64,000 nt of DNA, taken from NCBI RefSeq assembly GCF_051216895.1, contig NZ_JBPKAO010000002.1:372001-436000 (forward strand), given 5' to 3'. Position numbers and translations under genes: made by a program. Source of the DNA: Aquipuribacter sp051216895 (GTDB lineage Bacteria; Actinomycetota; Actinomycetes; Actinomycetales; JBBAYJ01). Shown one piece after another: positions 45,461 through 54,366 of this stretch (position 1 is its first letter; every line of letters begins with the position of its first letter). The notes under the pieces were generated by a model that ran no database searches, was not told the origin of the DNA, and was given only the letters and a program-made list of their open reading frames with translations.

Positions 45461-47932
45461 TCACGTCGCGGGAGGTCGGCGGCCGCGGGCGACCCCCTCG
45501 AAGACGAGCCGGCCGCCGCCGGGCAACCGGCGGCGATCACCCCGGACGTCGACCAGGACGTGGCCGGCGCTCGGCTCGGACTCCACCTCGAGGTCCTCGC
45601 CACGGATGGCCACGGTGACCCACCGTCCCCGGTAGCGGACGCGGAAGGTGAGGTGGTCCAGTCCCGGGGGCAGGTTCGGTCGGAGGTTCAGGACCCCGTC
45701 GAGCGCCCGGAGGCCGGAGTACCCCCTCAGCAGCATGTCCACGGTGCCGGCCATCGCCCCGAGGTGGATGCCCTCCGCGGTGGTGCCGCCCTGGACGTCG
45801 GAGATGTCGCTGTCCAGGGCCTCCTCGAGCAGCCGCAGCGAGGTGCCGCGCTCCACCCGGGCCAGCACCCAGGAGTGGACCAGGTTCGACAGCGTCGACC
45901 CGTGCGAGGTCCGCCCGACGTAGTAGTCCACCGTGCGCCGGAGCAGGTCCGCGTCGTAGGCGTACCCGAGCCGGGCGAGCAGACCCTTGAGCTCCTGGTA
46001 GGAGAAGAGGTAGCCGAGCATGAGCACGTCGGCCTGCTTGGAGGCCTTGTAGCGGTTCACGGTGTCACCCTCGGCCTCGAGGATCCGGTCCAGCCGGGCG
46101 ATGTCGCCGTACCGCCGCCGGTAACCGGCCCAGTCCAGCTCCTCGAGGTCCTCGTAGCCCTCGAACTGGCTGATCATGCCGTCGGCGTGGAACGGCACGG
46201 TCAGGCGCCGGCTCACCGTGTCCCAGCGCTGCAGCTCCTCCGGTGCGAGCTCGAGCCGGTCCCGCACCGCGCGGTGGTCGGTGGGCGGCAGCTGGTCCAG
46301 CAGCGGGGGCGCCACGGCGAGCAGCCAGGCGGCGAGGACGTTGGTGTAGGTGTTGTTGCGCAGGCCGGGCCCGGGCCACGCCGGGTCCGCGTCGTGGAAC
46401 TCGTCGGGGCCCATCACCCCGTCGATCCGGTACCGGTCGGTGGCGGGGTCGTACGTGGCGAGGTCGGCGAAGAAGCGGGCGACCTCGACGAGCAGGTCGG
46501 CCCCGGCTCCGGCGAGGAACTCCTGGTCGCCGGTGACCTCGTAGTAGTGGTGGACCTCGTAGGCGATGGCCAGCCCCACGTGCCGTTGGCGCCACGACTG
46601 GTCCGGCAGCCAGCGCCCGGAGCGGGGGTTGAGGTGCAGCAGCTGGCTCTCCTCGCGGCCGTCGCTGCCCGACTGCCACGGGAACATGGCACCGCGGTGC
46701 CCGTCCGCCCGGGCCGCCCTGCGCGCTGCGGGCAGCCGGCGGTGCCGGTAGCGCAGCAGGGACCGGGTGAGCTCGGGTGAGCGGTAGGTCAGCAGGGGGG
46801 TGACGAAGAGCTCGTCCCAGAACACGTGACCGCGGTAGGCCTCGCCGTGCAGACCGCGCGCCGGTACACCGACGTCCAGGTCGGCGGTGTGGCCGGACAG
46901 GGTCTGCAGCAGGTGGAACTGGTGCAGTCGAAGGGCCCGGCGGGAGCGGACCGAGCCGTTCACGTCCGTGTCGAAGCGCTCCCACAGGGTCCGCCAGGCC
47001 CGGGAGTGCTCCCGGAGCAGGTCCGGCAGGTCCCCGGCGGCCCGGACGAGCTCGACCGCAGCCGCGCCGGGCTCGGAGACGGCGGCGTGCCGGGAGGTGA
47101 CGAGGGCCACCACCTTCTCGACCCTCACCGTGGAGCCGGCTCGGGCCACCACCGTGCAGTCGGTGCCCACGACGCCGTCGGCCTCGACGTGGACCCGCTC
47201 CACGGGCAGCTCCTCGTGCTGGGGCACCAGGCGGGTGCGTGCGGCCAGCGCGACCTCGGTGCGGGACTGCAGGGTGCGGCTGCGCAGCAGGACCACCTCG
47301 TCGTCCACCCGGGACCGGTCGAGGGTCTCCAGGTGACGGTCCTCGAGGTCCCGGTACCGAGGGACGCCGTCGTTGCGGACCGAGCCGTCCAGGGCGGAAC
47401 GCAGCGTCAACCGACCGGACCAGTTGTGCGGTCGGACCGTGGTCTCCAGGGCGGCCAGGTGGGGCGAGCCCATGTGCACCAGGCGCCGTGAGGTCACCGA
47501 CGTCCGACGTCCGGCGTGGTCCAGGAGCACCATCCGGCGCTCCAGCACGCCGGTGCGCATGTCGAGCACCTGCTCGTACCCGAGCAGCTCCGCCGTGCCG
47601 GGGTGCAGCCAGTCGTCCTCCCCCACGCGGAGCATCAGCGGGAGCCAGCTCGGGGCGTTGACGAGGTCCTCGTTCTCCACCTGTCGACCGGCCAGGGTGG
47701 TGGTGGCGCGGTCGTACAGCCCGGCCACGTAGGTACCCGGGTGGTGCGGGGCGCCGGGCGGGGCCTCCGGCGCCGCCCCCCGGGTCGCGAACAGGCCGTT
47801 CCCCAGGGTGCACAGCGCCTCGCGGAGCGGTTCCTCCGCGGGGTCCCAGCCGGTGTAGGTCAGCAACCACGGGTCCTCACCGGGTGGTCCGGCGCGCGTG
47901 GGGTCCGGCCGCGCATCCTGCGGGGACGTCAC
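45461..47932 (-). CDS. GH65 disaccharide phosphorylase
   Basis: About 823 residues. GH65 enzymes split alpha-glucobioses (maltose, trehalose, kojibiose) with phosphate to glucose and beta-glucose-1-phosphate. N-terminal beta-sandwich (EALCTLGNGLFATRGA), barrel with FWDELFVTPLL, and catalytic Glu511 in GVMGPDEFHD. KQADVLML and GRTSHGSTLS are also present, the latter close to the phosphate site. Which sugar is used cannot be told. It follows the ATPase gene by 4 bases and is the last gene of the PK-ATPase-GH65 operon. Confidence 0.93.
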   Translation of the reverse strand: MTSPQDARPDPTRAGPPGEDPWLLTYTGWDPAEEPLREALCTLGNGLFATRGAAPEAPPGAPHHPGTYVAGLYDRATTTLAGRQVENEDLVNAPSWLPLMLRVGEDDWLHPGTAELLGYEQVLDMRTGVLERRMVLLDHAGRRTSVTSRRLVHMGSPHLAALETTVRPHNWSGRLTLRSALDGSVRNDGVPRYRDLEDRHLETLDRSRVDDEVVLLRSRTLQSRTEVALAARTRLVPQHEELPVERVHVEADGVVGTDCTVVARAGSTVRVEKVVALVTSRHAAVSEPGAAAVELVRAAGDLPDLLREHSRAWRTLWERFDTDVNGSVRSRRALRLHQFHLLQTLSGHTADLDVGVPARGLHGEAYRGHVFWDELFVTPLLTYRSPELTRSLLRYRHRRLPAARRAARADGHRGAMFPWQSGSDGREESQLLHLNPRSGRWLPDQSWRQRHVGLAIAYEVHHYYEVTGDQEFLAGAGADLLVEVARFFADLATYDPATDRYRIDGVMGPDEFHDADPAWPGPGLRNNTYTNVLAAWLLAVAPPLLDQLPPTDHRAVRDRLELAPEELQRWDTVSRRLTVPFHADGMISQFEGYEDLEELDWAGYRRRYGDIARLDRILEAEGDTVNRYKASKQADVLMLGYLFSYQELKGLLARLGYAYDADLLRRTVDYYVGRTSHGSTLSNLVHSWVLARVERGTSLRLLEEALDSDISDVQGGTTAEGIHLGAMAGTVDMLLRGYSGLRALDGVLNLRPNLPPGLDHLTFRVRYRGRWVTVAIRGEDLEVESEPSAGHVLVDVRGDRRRLPGGGRLVFEGVARGRRPPAT

Positions 47933-47936
47933 GGCC

Positions 47937-50705
47937 TCAGGCCCCTCGCCCGTGGTGGGGCGCCGCGCCGGTCCCGGCGCCGAGGTGTCCAGGAACGGTG
48001 GTGCGGCGGTCCCACCTGCGCAACAGGTCGATCAGCCCGAAGCAGAGCGCTGCGTAGCCGAGACCCACCACCCAGGGCAGCCAGCCGACCGGCGCGGTGT
48101 CGAAGAGCAGGTGCATGAAGGGCGCGTAGGTGAAGAGCAGCTGGAGCCCGACGGCCGAGGCGATCCCGCCGAGCACCCACGGGTTGCTGCGCCAGCCGAT
48201 CTCCCGCAGCGGACGGTCGAAGGAGCGGCAGGTCAGCAGGTAGGCCACCTCCACCAGGATGAAGACGTTCACCGTCGCGGTGCGGGCCTCGGCCGGGTCG
48301 CTGCCGCCCATGGTCAGCAGCTCGAACGTCCCGAACGCGCCGAGCAGGAGCAGCACCGAGGTGAGGACCATCCGGCGCACCTGGCGCCCTCCGACCAACC
48401 GGCTGCCCGCCGCCCGCGGGGGGCGGGTCATGATGCCGGGCTCCTTGGCCTCCATGGCCAGCGGCAGGCCCAGGAGGACGGCGGTGGTCAGGTTGACCCA
48501 GAGGATCTGGACCGGCGTGATGGGCAGCGTCGTGCCGAGAAGGATCGCGGTGAGGATGACCAGGCCCTGCCCGAAGTTGGTGGGCAGGGAGAACGTGAGG
48601 AACTTGACGAGGTTGTCGAAGACGCCGCGGCCCTCCTCGACCGCGGCCTCGATGGACGCGAAGTCGTCGTCGGTGAGCACCATGTCGGCCGCCTCCTGCG
48701 CGACCTCGGTCCCGCCGCGCCCCATGGCGACGCCGATGTCGGCCTGCTCCAGGGCCGGCGCGTCGTTGACGCCGTCACCGGTCATGGCGACCACCTCGCC
48801 GCGGGACTGCAGGGCCCGGACGAGTCGCAGCTTGTCCTCCGGCGACACCCGCGCGAAGACGTCGGTGCGCTCGGCGAGCTCCGCCAGCTCGTCGTCGGGC
48901 ACCTGGGCGAGCTCCTGGCCCGTCATGACGACCGGCTCCCCGTGACCTCCGCCCAGCCCGACCTGTCTCGCGATGGAGCGGGCGGTGGCGGCGTGGTCGC
49001 CGGTGATCATCTTCACCCGAACACCGGCGCGGAGGCAGGCGGCCACCGCGCTGACGGCCGCCTCCCGCGGCGGGTCGGCCATGGCCACGAGCCCCACCAG
49101 CTCCAGGTCGACGGCGTCGAGCTGACCCGCCGACAGGCCCGCGCCGCCGACCGGGGCCCGGCCGCTGGCGCAGGCGAGCACCCGGAGGCCGTCCGCGGCC
49201 AGGGCCTCGACCGTGTCGTGCCAGTGCCGGGCGTCCAGCGGCTCGCTGCCCCCGGCGCCACGCTGGGTGCCGCACCGGGCCACGACCGCCTCGGCGGCGC
49301 CCTTCACGTGGACGACGTCGGGGCTGCCGTCCTCCTCGCCCCGGTGGCGGGTGGCCATCAACCGACGCTCGGAGGTGAACGGCAGGGTGGCCGTGCGGGG
49401 TGTGCGCCCGAGCAGGCCACGCACGTCGAGGCCGTCCAGCTCCGCCGCCGTGAGCAGGGCGGTCTCCGTGGGGTCCCCGACGAAGCCGGCGTCCGGTGCG
49501 GGGCGGGCGTCGTTGCAGAGCACGCCGGTCAGCAGCACGTCGTGGGCCGGTTCCCGGGTCCGCGCCGCGTCCGACCGCTCGTCGCTCCCCGGTCGGTGCG
49601 GGCCGGCTGTCGTGACGACCCGCTGGACGGTCTGCTGGTTCTGGGTGAGCGTGCCCGTCTTGTCCGTGCAGATCGTCGTCGTGCTGCCGAGGGTCTCCAC
49701 CGCCGGCAGCCGGCGGATGATGGCCCCGCGCCTGGCCATCCGGGTCACCCCGATCGCCAGCGTGATGGTGACGACGGCGGGGAGACCTTCGGGGATGGCG
49801 GCGACCGCGAGGGCGACCGCCGCGGTGACGATCTGCTCGAGGGGTTCGCCGCGCAGCAGGCCGACGAGGAACGCGACGGCCGCGAGCCCGAGGATGACCA
49901 CCGTCAGGAACCGCCCGAACTGGGCGAGGCTGCGGGTGAGCGGGGTGGCCAGCCGGTCGGCGGTCGTCATCAGCCGGTGCACCCGACCCAGCTCGGTGTC
50001 ACCGGCGTGCGCGACCACCAGGCCGCGGCCGCTGCCCCGGGTGACGAAGGTGCCCGACCAGGCCATGCTGGTCCGGTCGCCGAGCACCGCCTGGTGCGGC
50101 ACCTGGTCCGAGGCCTTCGTCACCGGTAGCGACTCCCCGGTGAGGGTGGACTCGTCGACCGACAGCTCCTCGGTCACGGTCAGGCGCAGGTCGGCCGGCA
50201 CCCGGGCGCCCTCGGCGAGCAGCACGACGTCGCCGGGGACGACGTGCTCGGTGGCGAGCTCGTGCGTCTGGCCGGCCCGCACGACGGTGGTCGTCCTCTC
50301 GACCATCGCGGTGAGCGCGTCCAGGGCGCTCTGGGCCCGCTGCTCCTGCACGAAGCCGATGACCGTGTTGACGACGACGACGGCCGCGATGACCGTCGCG
50401 TCGACGACCTCGCCCAGCAGGGCCGCGGCGACGCCGGCGGCCGCCAGCACGTAGATCAGCGGGTTGTTCAGCTGCGCCAGGAAGCGCACCACGGCACTCT
50501 GCCGGCGTGGCTCGGGCAGCCGGTTGGGACCGTGCAGCTGCAGGCGCCGCTCCGCCTCCTGCGGGCTGAGCCCCACCTCGACGTGGGTGTCCAGCAGGAC
50601 GACCACCTCGTGGACGGCCATGGCGTGGTGCTTGCGGTCCGTGTCCGCCGTGGCTCCTGCCCGGGGGAGCGGCGGGGTGGTGGTCTCGTCGTCGCCGCGG
50701 TTCAT
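47937..50705 (-). CDS. P2-type cation-transporting ATPase (calcium/CtpF-like)
   Basis: About 922 residues. N-terminal cation ATPase segment (GLSPQEAERRLQLHGPNRLPEP), actuator TGES (LTGESLPVTK), membrane PEGL motif (VAAIPEGLPAVVTITLAIG), phosphorylated Asp348 in CTDKTGTLT, GDGVNDAPAL hinge and a C-terminal transmembrane bundle. PEGLP with the absence of CPx metal motifs points to Ca2+/Mg2+/Mn2+ or monovalent cations rather than heavy metals. Mycobacterium CtpF, a relative, belongs to the dormancy regulon. ATG overlaps the PK-like stop (ATGA). Confidence 0.93.
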   Translation of the reverse strand: MNRGDDETTTPPLPRAGATADTDRKHHAMAVHEVVVLLDTHVEVGLSPQEAERRLQLHGPNRLPEPRRQSAVVRFLAQLNNPLIYVLAAAGVAAALLGEVVDATVIAAVVVVNTVIGFVQEQRAQSALDALTAMVERTTTVVRAGQTHELATEHVVPGDVVLLAEGARVPADLRLTVTEELSVDESTLTGESLPVTKASDQVPHQAVLGDRTSMAWSGTFVTRGSGRGLVVAHAGDTELGRVHRLMTTADRLATPLTRSLAQFGRFLTVVILGLAAVAFLVGLLRGEPLEQIVTAAVALAVAAIPEGLPAVVTITLAIGVTRMARRGAIIRRLPAVETLGSTTTICTDKTGTLTQNQQTVQRVVTTAGPHRPGSDERSDAARTREPAHDVLLTGVLCNDARPAPDAGFVGDPTETALLTAAELDGLDVRGLLGRTPRTATLPFTSERRLMATRHRGEEDGSPDVVHVKGAAEAVVARCGTQRGAGGSEPLDARHWHDTVEALAADGLRVLACASGRAPVGGAGLSAGQLDAVDLELVGLVAMADPPREAAVSAVAACLRAGVRVKMITGDHAATARSIARQVGLGGGHGEPVVMTGQELAQVPDDELAELAERTDVFARVSPEDKLRLVRALQSRGEVVAMTGDGVNDAPALEQADIGVAMGRGGTEVAQEAADMVLTDDDFASIEAAVEEGRGVFDNLVKFLTFSLPTNFGQGLVILTAILLGTTLPITPVQILWVNLTTAVLLGLPLAMEAKEPGIMTRPPRAAGSRLVGGRQVRRMVLTSVLLLLGAFGTFELLTMGGSDPAEARTATVNVFILVEVAYLLTCRSFDRPLREIGWRSNPWVLGGIASAVGLQLLFTYAPFMHLLFDTAPVGWLPWVVGLGYAALCFGLIDLLRRWDRRTTVPGHLGAGTGAAPHHGRGA

Positions 50706-52528
50706 GACGTGCCGTCCCAGGAGTGGATGTGACGCATCAGGGTGCGGCTCTTGCGCTGGACCACGCCCATCCGGGCCAGGATGTCGGCGAGGGTAGCGAT
50801 GGCGAGGGTGACGTGGGGGCCCTTGTTGAGCATCACGCACTCGGCGCGCTGACCGGCGGCGGCGTCGGTGATCTCCGCCCGGGTGGGTTGCCCGGTCCGG
50901 GCCAGGGTGTCCAGCACCTGGGTGGCCCAGATGCAGGGCAGGTGGGCGGCTTCGCAGAGGGCGAGGATCTGCCGGGGGACCTCCGACATCCGTTCGTAGC
51001 CGATCTCGACGGCCAGGTCGCCGCGGGCGATCATGACGGCCACCCGGGGATGCCGCATGGCCACCAGCAGGATCTCGGGCAGGTTCTCGAAACCCTGGCG
51101 GGTCTCGATCTTGAGCACCAGCCCCAGGTGCTGCGCGTCCGCCGCGGCGAGCCGGTCCAGGACGTGCTGGACGTCCCCGCCGGTGCGGACGAACGAGACG
51201 GCGACCAGGTCCGCGTGCGCGGCGACGAACGGCAGCTGGGCCTCGTCCTCGGCGGTGAGCGCGGGCAGGTCGAGCACGGTGTCGGGCAGGTTGATGCCCT
51301 TCTGGGCGCCGAGCCGCTGCCCGCCGGGCTTGGTCCGGTCCACGCGCAGGGTGGCCTCCGCGGGCGCGACGGACTCCACGGTCGCCGCGACGGCGCCGTC
51401 GTCGAGCAGCACCGCGTCACCGGGTGCCATCGCGGCGACGGCCTGGGGCAGGGTGCAGCCGATCCGGGCCACCTCGCCCGCCGCGGGCAGGTCGACCGGG
51501 GTCAGGTCGGTCGTGAGCACGAGCGTGTCTCCGGCGGCGAGGCTGAGTCGTCGCAGCACAGGGGTCAGGCCCGACGCGGTGGTCCGGTCGCCGTCGCAGC
51601 GCAGAATCGTGCCGTCGGTGAGGTACGCGCTGCGGGGACCCTCGGCGAGCACCCCCTCGGGTCCGGCGTGCGTGACGGTGAAGGTGCGGTCCCGTCCTCG
51701 GGTGTCCCGCAAGGAGATGACGTCACCGGTCGAGCGGGCGGAGAGCCAGGGGCCGTCCACGCCGACGGGCAGCACCGCCCTCGTGCCCGGCGGGTCCTGG
51801 ACCGGGGCGGGGGAGGGCCGGCCGTGGGGGGTCAGCCACAGGCGCGCCGGGGTGACGGTGCTGCCCTCGTCGTCGCGGGTGACGCGGGCTCGGCCGCGAG
51901 GCGGGCCGGCCGAGATGGGGCCGGTCCGCAGCTTGGGGCCGGGCAGGTCCATCTCGACGAGGACCTCTCGGCCCGCGGCCGCGGCGGCCCGACGCACGTG
52001 CTCCGCCATCCGGGTCCACGCGTCGGGGCCGTCGTGCGCGCAGTTGATGCGGGCGACGTCCATGCCCGCCGCGACGAAGGAGTCGACGAGCGTGGGGTCG
52101 TCGGCCGCCTCGCTGGGGAACGTCACCATGATCCGGGTCGGGCGTCCCGGACGGGTCGGCCCGAAGACGGCCTCGGTGTTGGTGTCCAGGAGGTCGTCGC
52201 CGCGGTCCAGGGCCGTGTTGGTGGCCTCGAGGTCCCATGGTCCCGGGTCCCCACGCAGGGCGCACAGCACGTCGCGGGCCGCGCCGACCTTGGCCAGCAC
52301 GTCGGCCTCCGCCGTGGCCAGGGAGGTGACGCCGATGTCCATGAGGTCGTTCTGGAGCGCGCGACGGTCGTGCTGGCGCAGGGCCGCGTACCGCACCAGG
52401 TTGACGGCGCCCGCGCGGTGCTCGTCGCAGACCGCGGCGATGGCCTCGGCCTGGCTCCTCTCCGCCCCCGCCATCTCCTCCAGCAGCAGGTCCAGGGACG
52501 TGATCAGGTCGTCGAGGGTCTGCGGCAT
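50702..52528 (-). CDS. Pyruvate-kinase-like protein lacking the C-terminal domain
   Basis: About 608 residues. An N-terminal helical extension of about 130 residues (LDDLITSLDLLLEEMAGAE) precedes a pyruvate kinase barrel: MDVARINCAHDGPDAW, MDLPGPKLRTG, GINLPDTVLDLP, LKIETRQGFENLPEIL, IARGDLAVEI and WATQVLDTLARTGQPTRAEITDAA. A long B-domain-like insert separates the barrel halves. It ends about 30 residues after VMLNKGPH, so the regulatory C-domain of normal pyruvate kinase is missing. First gene of an operon with a P-type ATPase and GH65 phosphorylase. Catalysis is plausible from retained residues but not certain. Confidence 0.85.
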   Translation of the reverse strand: MPQTLDDLITSLDLLLEEMAGAERSQAEAIAAVCDEHRAGAVNLVRYAALRQHDRRALQNDLMDIGVTSLATAEADVLAKVGAARDVLCALRGDPGPWDLEATNTALDRGDDLLDTNTEAVFGPTRPGRPTRIMVTFPSEAADDPTLVDSFVAAGMDVARINCAHDGPDAWTRMAEHVRRAAAAAGREVLVEMDLPGPKLRTGPISAGPPRGRARVTRDDEGSTVTPARLWLTPHGRPSPAPVQDPPGTRAVLPVGVDGPWLSARSTGDVISLRDTRGRDRTFTVTHAGPEGVLAEGPRSAYLTDGTILRCDGDRTTASGLTPVLRRLSLAAGDTLVLTTDLTPVDLPAAGEVARIGCTLPQAVAAMAPGDAVLLDDGAVAATVESVAPAEATLRVDRTKPGGQRLGAQKGINLPDTVLDLPALTAEDEAQLPFVAAHADLVAVSFVRTGGDVQHVLDRLAAADAQHLGLVLKIETRQGFENLPEILLVAMRHPRVAVMIARGDLAVEIGYERMSEVPRQILALCEAAHLPCIWATQVLDTLARTGQPTRAEITDAAAGQRAECVMLNKGPHVTLAIATLADILARMGVVQRKSRTLMRHIHSWDGTS

Positions 52529-52625
52529 CGTCGGGGCTCCAGGTGGGGGTGGCCCGGGACACGCGTGAGCCACGGGTCAGCAGCGGTCGTGCCCCGAGTG
52601 TCGCCCCGGGCAGGGAGGCACGAGC

Positions 52626-52639
52626 GGGACCTAGGTCCG
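52626..52639 (-). promoter_or_regulatory. DosR-box-like palindrome upstream of the PK-like operon
   Basis: GGGACCTAGGTCCG, containing a 12-bp perfect palindrome, 98 bases before the PK-like start and overlapping the ccdA stop codon. It resembles the GGGACC-N2-GGTCCC form of dormancy-regulator boxes. No regulator gene is in the window. Confidence 0.35.
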
Positions 52640-53608
52640 CCCCGCCCGCGGCCCACGTCCGGCGAGGCCGGGGGGTGACGGTGGCTGCTCCGCGTCGGCG
52701 GTCGCCTCGACCTCGACCGGGTGGTCGTCCCGGCCGGCCCGCCGGACCGGCCCGTCCGCCGCCTGGCGACGCAACCGGACGAGGCGCGTGAGGGCGACCG
52801 TCCCGATCACGGCAGCGGCAGCGAGCAGCACCGGCAGATCGGTGGCGTACCGGCCCAGGCCAAGCACCCAGGCCTGGGCGTCGTGCTCCAGGTCGGTCGT
52901 GTCGGCCAGACCCAGCGCGCCGGTCAGGGCGGCGGTGCCGTCGTAGCGGAGGAACAGCGCACCGATGACGACGAACAGCGCCCCGGACACCATGGACGTC
53001 GAGTGCAGCTGCAGCCGACCGACGCGGACCTGGCGGCCCCGGAGCCACCCGCGACGGCCGAGCTCGTAGCGGTCCCACAGCAGGGCGAGGACGAACATCG
53101 GCGCGGCCATGCCCAGCGCGTAGACCGCGAGCAGGCCGCCGCCGACCCAGGCGTCGTCGCTGGTCGCGGCGATGGTCAGGACGGAGCCGAGGATGGGTCC
53201 GGCGCAGAACCCGGCCAGGCCGTACACCGCCCCCAGGCCCAGCACGGGCAGCCAGCCGCCACGGGCTCCGGCGCGGCCGCTGAGGCGGGCCTGCAGGCGG
53301 GTGACGAACGGCAGCTGGAACCCGCGCCCGAGCAGCTGGAGCACCCCGAGGGCGATGATCGACCAGCCCGCGACCAGGATCAGGGTCTCGCGCTGCCCGT
53401 AGAACAGGGACGACACCAGGCTCGAGCCGACACCGAGCGGCACCAGGGTCAGGCACAGCCCGAGGTAGAACACCGCGGTGCGACCCAGCAGCTGGGTCGG
53501 CCGGGAGAACGCGTAGGCGAAGAACGACGGCACGAGCAGGGCGCTGCACGGGCTGAGCAGAGCGAGCACCCCGCCCAGGAAGGCGGCGACCAGACCCAGG
53601 TCGCTCAT
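52631..53608 (-). CDS. ccdA: CcdA-like thiol-disulfide electron transporter
   Basis: About 325 residues, CcdA/DsbD-beta family, carrying electrons from cytoplasmic thioredoxin across the membrane. FLGGVLALLSPCSALLVPSFFAYAF has one redox Cys and GLAGFCAGPILGSVLTIAA the second, each followed by a membrane helix, six or more in all. A C-terminal extension of about 90 residues holds another helix and a charged tail. ATG overlaps the DsbA stop. Last gene of the ArsR-rhodanese operon; would keep its DsbA-like partner reduced. Confidence 0.9.
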   Translation of the reverse strand: MSDLGLVAAFLGGVLALLSPCSALLVPSFFAYAFSRPTQLLGRTAVFYLGLCLTLVPLGVGSSLVSSLFYGQRETLILVAGWSIIALGVLQLLGRGFQLPFVTRLQARLSGRAGARGGWLPVLGLGAVYGLAGFCAGPILGSVLTIAATSDDAWVGGGLLAVYALGMAAPMFVLALLWDRYELGRRGWLRGRQVRVGRLQLHSTSMVSGALFVVIGALFLRYDGTAALTGALGLADTTDLEHDAQAWVLGLGRYATDLPVLLAAAAVIGTVALTRLVRLRRQAADGPVRRAGRDDHPVEVEATADAEQPPSPPGLAGRGPRAGRT

Positions 53609-54366
53609 CCGGCCTGCTCCGCGGCGGCCTCGATGGTCTGCCGGAACGACTCCAGCGGCTGGGCCCCGACGACCGGGACGCCGTTGACGAGGAACGTGGG
53701 GGTGCCGGTGACACCCAGCTGCTGGGCCTCGGTGAAGTCGGCCTCGACGGCCTGCCGGGCGGCGGGGTCGGCCATGGTCGCGGCGAACGCCGCGCCGTCC
53801 AGGCCGGTGTCGACCGCGATCTGCTGCAACCGCTCCGCGTCGAGCTCTCCGCTGTTGGGCGGGATCTCCAGGTCGTACAACGCCTCGTGGAACGGCCAGA
53901 ACATGTCCTGCTCGGCCGCGGCGCGTCCGGCCAGCGCGGCCGTCGTCGACTGCTCCCCCAGGTAGGGGAAGTCCCGCCACTCGATCCGCAGGACCCCGGT
54001 CTCGACGTACTCCTCGACGAGGGCGGGCTCGGTCTCGCGGGCGAAACGCCCGCAGAACGGGCACTGGAAGTCCGACCAGGCGATCATCACCACGGGTGCG
54101 TCCACGTCGCCGCGGGCGTACGGGTCGTCCGCCTCGCGCCGCGCCAGGCCGCTGAGCGCCTCCCGCGCGGCCGACTCCTCGCTGGAGACGGCCGTGGGCA
54201 CGGCCTGACCGGTCGCCGCGGCGCCGTCGCCCGCTCCGTCCCCCTCGCCTCGGGTGAGCAGGACGACGACCACCAGCGCGATGACGGCGACGAAGGCCAC
54301 CAGGGGCACGAGGACCTGGACGGTCGTGACGGGTGTGGTCGGGGTGCTGCTCGCGGGTCGGCTCAT
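53605..54366 (-). CDS. Membrane-anchored DsbA-like oxidoreductase (CPFC)
   Basis: About 253 residues: a short N-terminus, one membrane helix (VQVLVPLVAFVAVIALVVVVLL), then a thioredoxin fold of the DsbA type with CPFC (Cys102, Cys105) in WSDFQCPFCGRFARE and VTGTPTFLVNGVPVVGA as the cis-Pro region. A classic thioredoxin-4 domain. Paired here with CcdA downstream and the CPVC membrane protein upstream, with four-base overlaps. Oxidase or reductase role not decidable. Confidence 0.92.
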   Translation of the reverse strand: MSRPASSTPTTPVTTVQVLVPLVAFVAVIALVVVVLLTRGEGDGAGDGAAATGQAVPTAVSSEESAAREALSGLARREADDPYARGDVDAPVVMIAWSDFQCPFCGRFARETEPALVEEYVETGVLRIEWRDFPYLGEQSTTAALAGRAAAEQDMFWPFHEALYDLEIPPNSGELDAERLQQIAVDTGLDGAAFAATMADPAARQAVEADFTEAQQLGVTGTPTFLVNGVPVVGAQPLESFRQTIEAAAEQAG

